Below are positions 13,777-18,506 of a stretch of DNA of 18,506 nt, piece after piece; position 1 is the stretch's first letter, and each line of letters starts with the position of its first letter. Under the pieces are notes generated by a model that saw nothing but the letters and a program-made list of their open reading frames with translations, did not search any database and was not told where the DNA came from. The stretch spans positions 1 to 18,506 of the forward strand of contig JACOYG010000043.1 of assembly GCA_016181985.1 (NCBI GenBank), in the 5' to 3' direction. The position numbers and the translations under genes are program-made. Origin of the DNA: Candidatus Nealsoniibacteriota bacterium (GTDB taxonomy: Bacteria; Patescibacteriota; Minisyncoccia; Minisyncoccales; MHMH01).

Positions 13777-14199
13777 ATGCAGACAATCATAAAACAGGCG
13801 GTAAAATTTATTTTAGTCGGGATATTGAACACCCTTATTGATTTGGGAGTTTTAAATTTTTTAATTTTTGCTTCGGGTATCGCTGCCGGTCCGGGCTACT
13901 CTTTATTCAAGGGCATCAGCTTTACCGCAGCCGTGGTGAATAGCTATTTCCTGAATAAGTTTTGGACTTTCAAGGTTCAAAAAACTAATGGAGTAAAAAG
14001 AGAGTTCACCCAATTTTTTATCGTAAGTTTGGTTGGTTTTGGAGTGAATGTCGGAGTCGCTTCATTGGTCGTGAATGTCATAGGCGTTCAGTTTGGCCTT
14101 TCTCCTAAAATTTGGGCCAATATCGGAGCCCTTTGCGCAACATTCGCGGCCATGGTATGGAATTTCCTCGGTTATAAATTTATAGTATTTAAAAAATAG
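13777..14199 (+). CDS. GtrA-like polytopic membrane protein
   Basis: 140 residues with four predicted membrane helices (about 8-32, 40-60, 78-103, 110-135). The pattern KFILVGILNTLIDLGVLNFL at the N-terminus, VVNSYFLNKFWTF in the centre and a C-terminal NFLGYKFIVF ending are typical of the GtrA/DPMS family. These proteins are thought to flip polyprenyl-phosphate-linked sugars or otherwise support glycosylation of surface polymers; the activity of this one is not known. The next gene starts 1 nt after the stop codon, so the two are co-transcribed and probably translationally coupled. Confidence 0.9.
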   Translation: MQTIIKQAVKFILVGILNTLIDLGVLNFLIFASGIAAGPGYSLFKGISFTAAVVNSYFLNKFWTFKVQKTNGVKREFTQFFIVSLVGFGVNVGVASLVVNVIGVQFGLSPKIWANIGALCATFAAMVWNFLGYKFIVFKK

Positions 14200-14200
14200 C

Positions 14201-14485
14201 ATGCCGGAAAAATCCACGACAACATTGGCCTTTATTGATGCCTCTAATCTTTTTTACGGAGGAGAAAAAAGCTTAGGTTGGAAAATTGATTACCAAAAAC
14301 TTTTAGATTATTTAAAAAATAAATATAAAATATCGCAAGCTTTTTATTTTGGCGGGGTTGAAAGAAAAACGGGGAAGGAAGTTTTAATTTTGGCGCGCGG
14401 ACCAAGAACCGCAAGAGAAATCAGGCAATTTGCCGGATCTAATTTTAGAGATTTTGTAAGGATTGAGAAATATATAAAATTTTAA
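14201..14485 (+). CDS. NYN-domain protein remnant with internal deletion
   Basis: 94 residues. The first 55 (TLAFIDASNLFYGG ... KISQAFYFGGVERK) match the start of NYN-domain (PIN-like) RNases/nucleic-acid-binding proteins, including the N-terminal Asp of FIDASN. The last 35 (GKEVLILARGPRTAREIRQF ... DFVRIEKYIKF) match the end of the same family. The central third, which in relatives carries the second acidic cluster (SGDGDF-like) and the helices between, is missing. As the family is normally about 160-180 residues, about 70-80 residues seem to have been lost in frame at about residue 56. Without the central acidic residues it is unlikely to be an active nuclease. It directly follows gtrA. The transcript meets an antisense promoter/terminator block just downstream. 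Confidence 0.7.
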   Translation: MPEKSTTTLAFIDASNLFYGGEKSLGWKIDYQKLLDYLKNKYKISQAFYFGGVERKTGKEVLILARGPRTAREIRQFAGSNFRDFVRIEKYIKF

Positions 14486-14532
14486 GAAAAATAAACGGGA
14501 CGGACATGCGAAATATCCGCCCCACGTTTAGT
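14486..14532 (-). ncRNA. Candidate tiny RNA (about 47 nt) between strong promoter and terminator
   Basis: On the minus strand, a near-consensus promoter (14566-14539) would start RNA at about 14532. After 3 bases come AAAC, then GGGGCGGA pairing with UCCGUCCC (G-U wobble instead of the plus-strand mismatch), closed by GUUU, then A and five U. The hairpin stem folds better as minus-strand RNA, and the T run is on that strand. There is no open reading frame in this interval. An alternative GCG/CGC pairing within the stem-loop is possible. No known RNA family is recognised. Confidence 0.4.
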
Positions 14533-14538
14533 ACTTTC

Positions 14539-14566
14539 ATTATAGCAAGCCCATAATCAATGTCAA
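14539..14566 (-). promoter_or_regulatory. Near-consensus sigma70-type promoter, minus strand
   Basis: TTGACA (14566-14561), 16-nt spacer, TATAAT (14544-14539): both hexamers match the consensus exactly, the strongest-looking promoter in the window. It faces away from dnaX and reads straight into a hairpin with a T run. Confidence 0.8.
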
Positions 14567-14587
14567 GGATTAAGTAGGGTAAAAAAT

Positions 14588-15688
14588 ATGACAAATTTAG
14601 TTCTATATCGTAAATACAGGCCAAAAACATTTGCCGAAGTCGTGGGACAAGAGCATGTTGTCCAGACTTTGACCAATGCCATATCTTCGGGAACGATTTC
14701 CCACGCTTATTTATTTGCCGGCCAGCGCGGTTCGGGCAAAACTACCATTGCCCGGCTTTTGGCAAAGGCCGTTAACTGCGAAAACCGCGGGAATGGCTTC
14801 GAACCGTGCAACGAATGCTCTTCCTGCAACGAAATCAACGAGTCGAGATCCATTGATCTGATGGAGGTTGACGCGGCTTCCAACAGGGGAATCGATGAGA
14901 TCAGAGAATTGAGAGACGGCATCCGTTTTGCCCCCGTTAAATCAAAATACAAGGTTTTTATCATTGACGAATCGCATCAGCTTTCCAAAGACGCGGCCAA
15001 CGCTCTTTTGAAAACCTTGGAGGAGCCGCCCAGTCACGCTGTTTTCATTTTAGCCACCACTGAAATTCATAAAATGATTCCCACGATTATTTCCCGATGC
15101 CAGAGGTTCGACTTCAGAAAATTAACCGTTCAGGAAATAATCGGCAGATTAAAAACGGTTATTGGAAAAGAACAGTGCGCGGTTGACGATGCGGCTTTGG
15201 AGCTGATAGCTCTTAATTCCGGCGGTTCCATTCGCGATTCGGAAGCTCTTTTGGACCAAGTTTTAGCGTTCGGGGGGAAGAATATCAATGATATCAAGGA
15301 CTTGCTGGGCATGGTGGACATGGAGCTGGTCGGACAATTTACCGATTTGCTTTTTCAGAAAAAAGCGTCTCCGGTTATTGAATTTTTGAATAAAACTATC
15401 GAGAAGGGCGGGGATCCTCAAGAATTTGCCAAATCTTTGATCAATTATTTAAGGTATGGATTGATTTTGAAAATAGGTCCCGAATTATCAAATCCGATAA
15501 TTACTACTTTAACCAAAGAAGAAAAGGAAAAGCTTCGAGCTCAAGTTATTTCCGTTTCGGAAGCGGATATCAGCCGGACTCTTCGGCTTTTCATGGACGC
15601 AGAAAACAAAATGAAATACTCTCCCATACCGCAACTCCCGCTGGAACTGGCGATCATCGAGTCAATGGATGAGAAAGTGATTAAGTGA
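14588..15688 (+). CDS. dnaX: DNA polymerase III subunit gamma/tau, short form
   Basis: 366 residues. Walker A GQRGSGKT (45-52), zinc module Cys64, Cys74, Cys77, Cys80, Walker B IIDES (125-129) where most DnaX have DEVH, and the SRC sensor/arginine-finger motif (169-171) in IISRCQRFDF. The N-terminal MTNLVLYRKYRPKTFAEVVGQ is diagnostic. DnaX is the clamp-loader motor that loads the beta clamp during replication. It ends just after domain III and lacks the longer tau-type tail (domains IV-V) that binds DnaB and polymerase in E. coli, so it is gamma-like. The last codons and the TGA stop fall inside a degenerate octamer repeat (15675-15702), so the C-terminus may have been shortened or rewritten by it. 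No clear Shine-Dalgarno site; the best -10-like sequence, TAGGGT, is 7 nt before the ATG. Confidence 0.95.
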   Translation: MTNLVLYRKYRPKTFAEVVGQEHVVQTLTNAISSGTISHAYLFAGQRGSGKTTIARLLAKAVNCENRGNGFEPCNECSSCNEINESRSIDLMEVDAASNRGIDEIRELRDGIRFAPVKSKYKVFIIDESHQLSKDAANALLKTLEEPPSHAVFILATTEIHKMIPTIISRCQRFDFRKLTVQEIIGRLKTVIGKEQCAVDDAALELIALNSGGSIRDSEALLDQVLAFGGKNINDIKDLLGMVDMELVGQFTDLLFQKKASPVIEFLNKTIEKGGDPQEFAKSLINYLRYGLILKIGPELSNPIITTLTKEEKEKLRAQVISVSEADISRTLRLFMDAENKMKYSPIPQLPLELAIIESMDEKVIK

Positions 15689-15702
15689 TTTAGTCATTAA
15701 GT
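15675..15702. repeat. Degenerate octamer repeat array, left
   Basis: AAGTGATT-AAGTGATT then TAGTCATT-AAGT: three and a half 8-nt units. It overlaps the dnaX stop codon. Its reverse complement is an array of (N)ACTTAAT-type units, the form seen on the plus strand at 15967-16000. Confidence 0.7.
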
Positions 15703-15708
15703 TTGTTT

Positions 15709-15969
15709 ATGGGTGAGATAAAATCATTTCAAGATTTAAATATTCGGAAAGAATCTGCTAATATTGCCTAAGGAATGGGCAAAAATACCACAAAAGAATT
15801 ACTCAGTTTTACTTATAACGCAAGAGGATCGTTATCCGAAACTATCTATCACTTGATTTTGGGTAAAGATTTGGGTTATATAAAAGAAGCTGAATTTAAT
15901 GGATTATATGACAGATATAACGGTTTAGCTAAAGGCGTTAACGTATTTATTTCAAAGTTAAAATCTTAG
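15709..15969 (+). pseudogene. Four-helix-bundle protein (23S rRNA intervening-sequence protein family), broken
   Basis: One frame runs from ATG 15709 to TAA 15969 but has a stop at 15769-15771. Before it: MGEIKSFQDLNIRKES, the typical family N-terminus; then ANIA, stop, then GMGKNTTKELLSFTYNARGS and LSETIYHLILGKDLGYI, the family C-terminal half (relatives read NIAEG-x-G-[KR]-x-[TS]-x-x-E-[LF]-x-x-[FY]-x-x-x-ARGSL-x-E). The stop sits exactly where NIAEG has Glu, so one GAA-to-TAA change explains it. About 40 residues (helix 1 to 2, the part with QxRRA) are missing between RKES and NIA. So it carries both an internal deletion and a nonsense codon. The family forms pentameric four-helix bundles, is often encoded inside intervening sequences in 23S rRNA, and is related in fold to DGR accessory protein Avd. 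A downstream ATG (15775) could express only the last 64 residues. Confidence 0.85.
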
Positions 15970-16000
15970 CCACTTAATTACTCAGTGACTTAGTAGCTTA
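15967..16000. repeat. Degenerate octamer repeat array, right (inverted)
   Basis: CACTTAAT-TACTCAGT then GACTTAGT-AGCTTA: 8-nt units with consensus NACTTARTN, inverted relative to the array at 15675-15702. It starts at the pseudogene stop and ends 4 nt before tRNA-Gln. The two arrays could form an imperfect stem enclosing the four-helix-bundle pseudogene. Confidence 0.65.
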
Positions 16001-16004
16001 TCTT

Positions 16005-16075
16005 TGCGGGATCGTCTAATGGTAGGACAACAGATTTTGGATCTGTCTATCTAGGTTCGAATCCTAGTCCCGCAG
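16005..16075 (+). tRNA. tRNA-Gln (anticodon TTG)
   Basis: A full cloverleaf: acceptor stem TGCGGGA with TCCCGCA (7 bp) plus discriminator G, a D arm with AATGGTAGGA, anticodon stem ACAGA/TCTGT with loop TTTTGGA (anticodon TTG, read CAA/CAG), a 4-nt variable loop, and T arm CTAGG-TTCGAAT-CCTAG. The U-A first pair is usual for tRNA-Gln. CCA is not encoded, so it must be added by a CCA-adding enzyme. The gene stands alone. Confidence 0.98.
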
Positions 16076-16113
16076 CTCTTTTCGCTTCATTGATAAATAT
16101 ATAAAAAAGAAAA

Positions 16114-16194
16114 GACACTGAGGAGCTTTAGCGACGAAGTGCCCCAGCCAACACATGCTAAGTCAGGTGACTGAGCCGCCCCTTCGTATTTTTT
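16114..16194 (+). other. Structured repeat-like segment downstream of tRNA-Gln
   Basis: The core CACT-GAGGAGC-TTT-AGCGACGA-AGTG (16116-16141) resembles the widespread bacterial repeat ATTGC-GAGGAGC-GAA-GCGACGAA-GCAAT; here the outer arms read CACT/AGTG and still pair, as if by compensatory change. Further on, TCAG-GTGA-CTGA (16163-16174) forms a short hairpin. ACGAAG (16134-16139) can pair with CTTCGT (16182-16187), followed by A and six T, so the 3' end could terminate transcription from the tRNA. No reading frame is apparent. The rest of 16076-16303 is A/T-rich with the inverted repeat at 16240-16265. Confidence 0.4.
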
Positions 16195-16239
16195 AATTAT
16201 TTGATTAATAGAATTTTAAATTTGGGTATTGACAAGGAA

Positions 16240-16265
16240 ACGATATCGAGGTAGGAAGATATCGT
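16240..16265. repeat. Inverted repeat ACGATATC / GATATCGT
   Basis: Perfect 8-bp arms around a 10-nt centre (GAGGTAGGAA). A consensus TTGACA lies just upstream (16229-16234), with only a weak -10 (TAGGAA, 16252-16257). Inner GGTA/TACC can also pair. Confidence 0.6.
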
Positions 16266-16281
16266 ACCAACCCAAAAAACC

Positions 16282-16305
16282 AAAGCAGCTGCAACCAGCT
16301 GCTTT
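16282..16305 (-). terminator. Terminator of the BtpA-family gene
   Basis: AAAGCAGCTG and CAGCTGCTTT form a perfect 10-bp stem with a CAAC-type tetraloop, followed by a T-rich tail on the minus strand. The stop codon sits at the edge of the stem. The plus-strand tail is also T-rich. Confidence 0.85.
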
Positions 16306-17125
16306 ATTTTATTCTCTCAATCAAATCTTTGACTTTTGCCTGGCTTATTCTTTGCTGCCAGGTTTTTACGTTGATTTCGCCTTTTTTTGAGCTGCCTTCC
16401 TTCAGGGAAGTGCTTACTATGGCGCCATTGGCGTATTTAAATAATTCGCTGATATTGTTCTTATCCGTCCCGCTGCCGACTAAAATAGGAAAATCGCCGA
16501 CTGCTTTTCTTACAGCCATCAGCTTGCTTAATTCCGGAGCATCGCCCGTCCATTTACCGGTGATAATTATGGCGTCCGCCCCGGCCTTAATTGCTTCCAT
16601 GGCTGATTCTTCTATGGGTCTTTTGTTTAAGAGTTCGGCGTGTTTTACTTGGATGTCGGCAAATAAAGCGACATTTTCGGCTCCGATTTTTTTTCGGTAT
16701 TTTAAAACATCCTCCGGTGAGCCGGTGACTATTCTGTAATTTGTTTTTACTTTATCTACAAATACCGGTATTCTGATAAATTTCGCTTTGATCGCCTTAG
16801 CTATGGATAGGGCCGCTTTGTAGTCATTCCATAAAACGCTTACGCCCATGGTTAGTTTTGCAGATGACGCAATTTCTCCTCCTAAAAATTTCATATCGTT
16901 AATCGTTTCCGGGCTAACGGAAATTTTGTGCGGCGTATCGTAATTATTCTCTATAATTACCGCATCGACTCCCCCGCTTTCAAAAGATTTTAAATCTTCC
17001 AAGGCGTTATTCAGGGCGATTTTCAGGCCGGGAAATTCCGGATAGCCCGAAAGCGGCGGGAAGTGGATCGCCCCGATAATAATTCCGTTTTTTTTCTTGA
17101 AAATTTTATAAAACTTACTCGGCAT
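16304..17125 (-). CDS. BtpA/SgcQ family TIM-barrel protein
   Basis: 273 residues. The N-terminus IIGAIHFPPLSGYPEFPG and then LEDLKSFESGGVDAVIIENNYDTPH is the BtpA-family signature (G-x-x-H-x-x-P-L-x-G-x-P ... A-x-x-D-x-x-x-L-x-x-G-G-V-D-x-x-x-x-E-N-x-x-D-x-P). Later AGADAIIITGKWTGDAP and FPILVGSGTDKNNISEL follow the barrel order. BtpA was named for photosystem I assembly in cyanobacteria, but relatives are found in many non-photosynthetic microbes, and SgcQ lies in a sugar operon; the reaction is unknown. Its fold suggests a phosphate-binding barrel enzyme. A photosynthetic role here is very unlikely. It has its own extended -10 promoter (TGATACAAT) and lies behind the terminator of the TrpD-like gene, so they are separate units despite being neighbours. 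Confidence 0.88.
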   Translation of the reverse strand: MPSKFYKIFKKKNGIIIGAIHFPPLSGYPEFPGLKIALNNALEDLKSFESGGVDAVIIENNYDTPHKISVSPETINDMKFLGGEIASSAKLTMGVSVLWNDYKAALSIAKAIKAKFIRIPVFVDKVKTNYRIVTGSPEDVLKYRKKIGAENVALFADIQVKHAELLNKRPIEESAMEAIKAGADAIIITGKWTGDAPELSKLMAVRKAVGDFPILVGSGTDKNNISELFKYANGAIVSTSLKEGSSKKGEINVKTWQQRISQAKVKDLIERIK

Positions 17126-17131
17126 ATTTTA

Positions 17132-17140
17132 ATTGTATCA
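17132..17140 (-). promoter_or_regulatory. Extended -10 promoter of the BtpA-family gene (predicted leaderless)
   Basis: Minus strand TGATACAAT (TGn plus TACAAT), ending 6 nt before ATG 17125. The -35 area is only an A/T tract, and there is no ribosome binding site. Confidence 0.55.
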
Positions 17141-17164
17141 TAACCATATTTTTTAAAAAAATAA

Positions 17165-17199
17165 AGGGGAATAACATCAGTTAAAGATGATATTCCCCT
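17165..17199 (-). terminator. Terminator of the TrpD-like gene
   Basis: AGGGGAATAACATC pairs with GATGATATTCCCCT (14 positions, one mismatch) around a 7-nt loop; the minus strand continues with a T-rich tail. Confidence 0.88.
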
Positions 17200-17211
17200 C
17201 TTGTTATAAAT

Positions 17212-18375
17212 TTATTTAGGAAGCGCTTTTTTTACGGCTAGCATTTTTTCATAAGCTTGGCCGCTCGATAATATTTCGCTCGCTTCTCTATAGCATTCAC
17301 TCAAGTCATCAGACTTACCGGCCAGATAAAGGAGCAAGGCGGCGTTGGCGGCAATCATTCTAGCCGGCGCGCCGGTAATCTCTCTTTTTAAGATACTCAA
17401 GGAAAATTTTCCTTTGCCCATTCCTTCTGGCGGAGATATCGAATTTTCGGATGCGGTAATTAGGCCAAAATCGTAAGGGTATAAGTAGTATTCTTTTATT
17501 TTCCCGTTTTTCAATTCGGCGATCTGCGTTCCGCCTTTGCAAATAGACAGTTCGTCCATGCCGCTGTCTTCTCCGTTATCTCCGAAGCCCCGGAGAAAAA
17601 AGCCATGCTCGACGAAAGTAATGCCTCGTTCGTTCATGATCCGATAGGCCTGAGCTGCGATAACCGGCGGAATCAAATGGTTTACTCCAAGCATTCTGCG
17701 TCTTAGAATCTTCGGATTAAGCGGGTTAGTGATCGGGCCTATGATATCATTCATGTGCGGCAATTGGGCCACTCGGTGAGTTTGAAGATGGATCAGTTTA
17801 TAGCGCGTATCAATGGCCTCGGTATAGCCGAATCTTAATTTTTCTACGCATGATTCGACTTCTTTTTGGGAGGCTGTAGTATTAATGCCGCAAAGTTCCA
17901 CGAAATCGGAACTGCCGTGTCTTGCCGCATCGGCGTTGGCCGGCGAACCGTGTTTGCACATGGGAACCCCGGCCATAGCGGCAATAAAAGCGGCGATAGT
18001 TGAAACATTAGCGGTCACGATCAAGTCTCCGCCCATGCCGGAATTATCCATAGCATAGGGAATATTGGGGTTGAGGAAGCCGAATTGAGATTCGGCGATA
18101 TCATGCTCGAAAATAGCGGCGCAAATGCCGGCAATTTGCTCGGCGGCGCTAATCGGTAATCGGTGGCCGTGTCTTTTTTCCGTTCGTTCGTCGAATTTCC
18201 ACAAATAGGTCGCTTTTGTGTGCAATAAAGAAAGTATCGCGATGCTTTGAATCTGCGCAAGATTATTTCCGCGGCATCCATGGATCATGTAAACGCCTAA
18301 ATCATAGGCTTCCTCAAAAGTAAGCGGAATATTTCGCGAACCGTGTTCTTTTGCGTAATGTTTGATATTTATCAA
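17212..18375 (-). CDS. Anthranilate phosphoribosyltransferase-like (TrpD/TrpD2) glycosyltransferase family protein
   Basis: 387 residues. The TrpD motifs are in order: NSGMGGDLIVTANVSTIAAF (111-130; TrpD G-T-G-G-D ... N-x-S-T), MCKHGSPANADAARHGSSDF (139-158; K-H-G and G-S-x-D), IIGPITNPLNP (211-221), and MDELSICKGGTQIAELKNG (273-291; G-x-D-E). TrpD moves phosphoribose from PRPP to anthranilate, but tryptophan synthesis is usually absent in these bacteria and no trp gene is near, so this may be a TrpD2-type protein with another substrate. The first Gly of GTGGD reads GMGGD. The start is TTG 18375, with GGAGG 7 nt before it; there is no alternative ATG until residue 29. An ATG-started 5-codon mini-frame (MEDTT) overlaps it and ends with a TGA that shares bases with the TTG. 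Strong promoter upstream and own terminator. Confidence 0.85.
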   Translation of the reverse strand: MINIKHYAKEHGSRNIPLTFEEAYDLGVYMIHGCRGNNLAQIQSIAILSLLHTKATYLWKFDERTEKRHGHRLPISAAEQIAGICAAIFEHDIAESQFGFLNPNIPYAMDNSGMGGDLIVTANVSTIAAFIAAMAGVPMCKHGSPANADAARHGSSDFVELCGINTTASQKEVESCVEKLRFGYTEAIDTRYKLIHLQTHRVAQLPHMNDIIGPITNPLNPKILRRRMLGVNHLIPPVIAAQAYRIMNERGITFVEHGFFLRGFGDNGEDSGMDELSICKGGTQIAELKNGKIKEYYLYPYDFGLITASENSISPPEGMGKGKFSLSILKREITGAPARMIAANAALLLYLAGKSDDLSECYREASEILSSGQAYEKMLAVKKALPK

Positions 18376-18422
18376 GTCGTGTCCTCCATTTTTTCACCAA
18401 ATTGTTAAGTTGCTGCTTAATT

Positions 18423-18452
18423 ATAATATCTTTATTTTAAGATATATGTCAA
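18423..18452 (-). promoter_or_regulatory. Promoter of the TrpD-like gene
   Basis: Minus strand TTGACA (18452-18447), 18-nt spacer, TATTAT (18428-18423). The predicted leader is about 40 nt and includes GGAGG before the TTG start. Confidence 0.65.
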
Positions 18453-18481
18453 GTTATGTTAGAATGGGAATATAGGTTTAT

Positions 18482-18506
18482 ATGCTTATAATTTTACTCA
18501 TTTCTT
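18482..18506 (+). CDS. Possible start of a membrane or exported protein, cut by the window end
   Basis: ATG 18482 opens a frame reading MLIILLIS up to the window end, hydrophobic as in a signal peptide or membrane anchor. TATAGG (18471-18476) lies 5 nt upstream, in the position of the leaderless -10 elements elsewhere in the window. Only eight codons are visible, so this is a weak call. Confidence 0.2.

Noticed and set aside
14588..15688. Programmed frameshift giving long and short DnaX forms
   Set aside because: No A-rich slippery run with downstream stem is visible near the end of domain III, and no tau-like frame continues downstream.
15775..15969. A stand-alone 64-residue protein
   Set aside because: It is the in-frame continuation of the four-helix-bundle gene after a nonsense codon; the N-terminus lies at 15709-15768.
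16114..16194. A known structural RNA such as 4.5S, tmRNA or RNase P RNA
   Set aside because: The core signatures of those RNAs (SRP GGAAG...GCAGCC region, tRNA-like end with tag frame, RNase P GAGGAAAGUC) are not present.
16329..16739. A 136-codon plus-strand frame over the BtpA-like gene
   Set aside because: It is antisense to a recognised family, and its hydrophobic look follows from the codon pattern of the other strand.
1..18506. Alternative genetic code with TGA read as glycine
   Set aside because: TGA ends several conserved proteins at expected lengths (P-type ATPase, dnaX, dnaB), and conserved glycines use GGN codons.

Overview
The window looks like chromosomal DNA of a Candidate Phyla Radiation (Patescibacteria, Parcubacteria-like) bacterium. 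The evidence is a low-to-moderate G+C content, short intergenic gaps, mostly single-gene transcription units, and housekeeping genes (rplU, recR, dnaB, cysS, dnaX, a tRNA-Gln) mixed with small families common in such genomes: GtrA, an NYN-domain protein, a four-helix-bundle protein, a BtpA-like barrel, RmuC and a TIG-like surface protein. TGA acts as a normal stop throughout (for example after the P-type ATPase and dnaX), so this is not a lineage that reads TGA as glycine. The phylum assignment is inference from gene style, not a database match.

Layout. 1-675: end of an AAA+ ATPase and a small possible zinc hydrolase. 719-4209: a P2-type cation ATPase overlapping a Ca2+/cation antiporter-like gene, a probable ion-homeostasis operon. 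4231-5639: rmuC and rplU, with a palindromic repeat doublet between them. 5738-6646: a shortened EPSP-synthase-like orphan protein. 6659-10017 (minus strand): recR and dnaB, the latter interrupted by a 435-residue intein with a homing endonuclease domain. 10115-10300: a small zinc-ribbon protein. 10321-11610 (minus): a cysS lacking its 5' end, divergent from a secreted TIG-like protein (11643-12464). 12508-13692 (minus): a glycogen-debranching/amylo-alpha-1,6-glucosidase-like enzyme. 13777-14485: gtrA and an internally deleted NYN gene. 14486-14566 (minus): a near-consensus promoter directly followed by a terminator hairpin, a candidate tiny RNA. 14588-16075: dnaX, a broken four-helix-bundle gene between inverted octamer repeat arrays, and tRNA-Gln(TTG). 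16076-16303: non-coding, with a structured repeat-like segment. 16304-18375 (minus): a BtpA-family barrel protein and a TrpD-like phosphoribosyltransferase, each with its own promoter.

Three themes run through the window. First, at least six genes have a -10 element ending only 6-7 nt before the start codon and no usable Shine-Dalgarno, which predicts leaderless mRNAs, while others have clear GGAGG-type sites. Second, palindromic repeats occur between genes and in frame inside recR and cysS. Third, several genes are decaying or rearranged: cysS without its N-terminus, an NYN protein without its middle, and a four-helix-bundle gene with a deletion and a nonsense codon. The main replication and repair genes otherwise look intact. 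No CRISPR array, complete insertion sequence or rRNA was seen.
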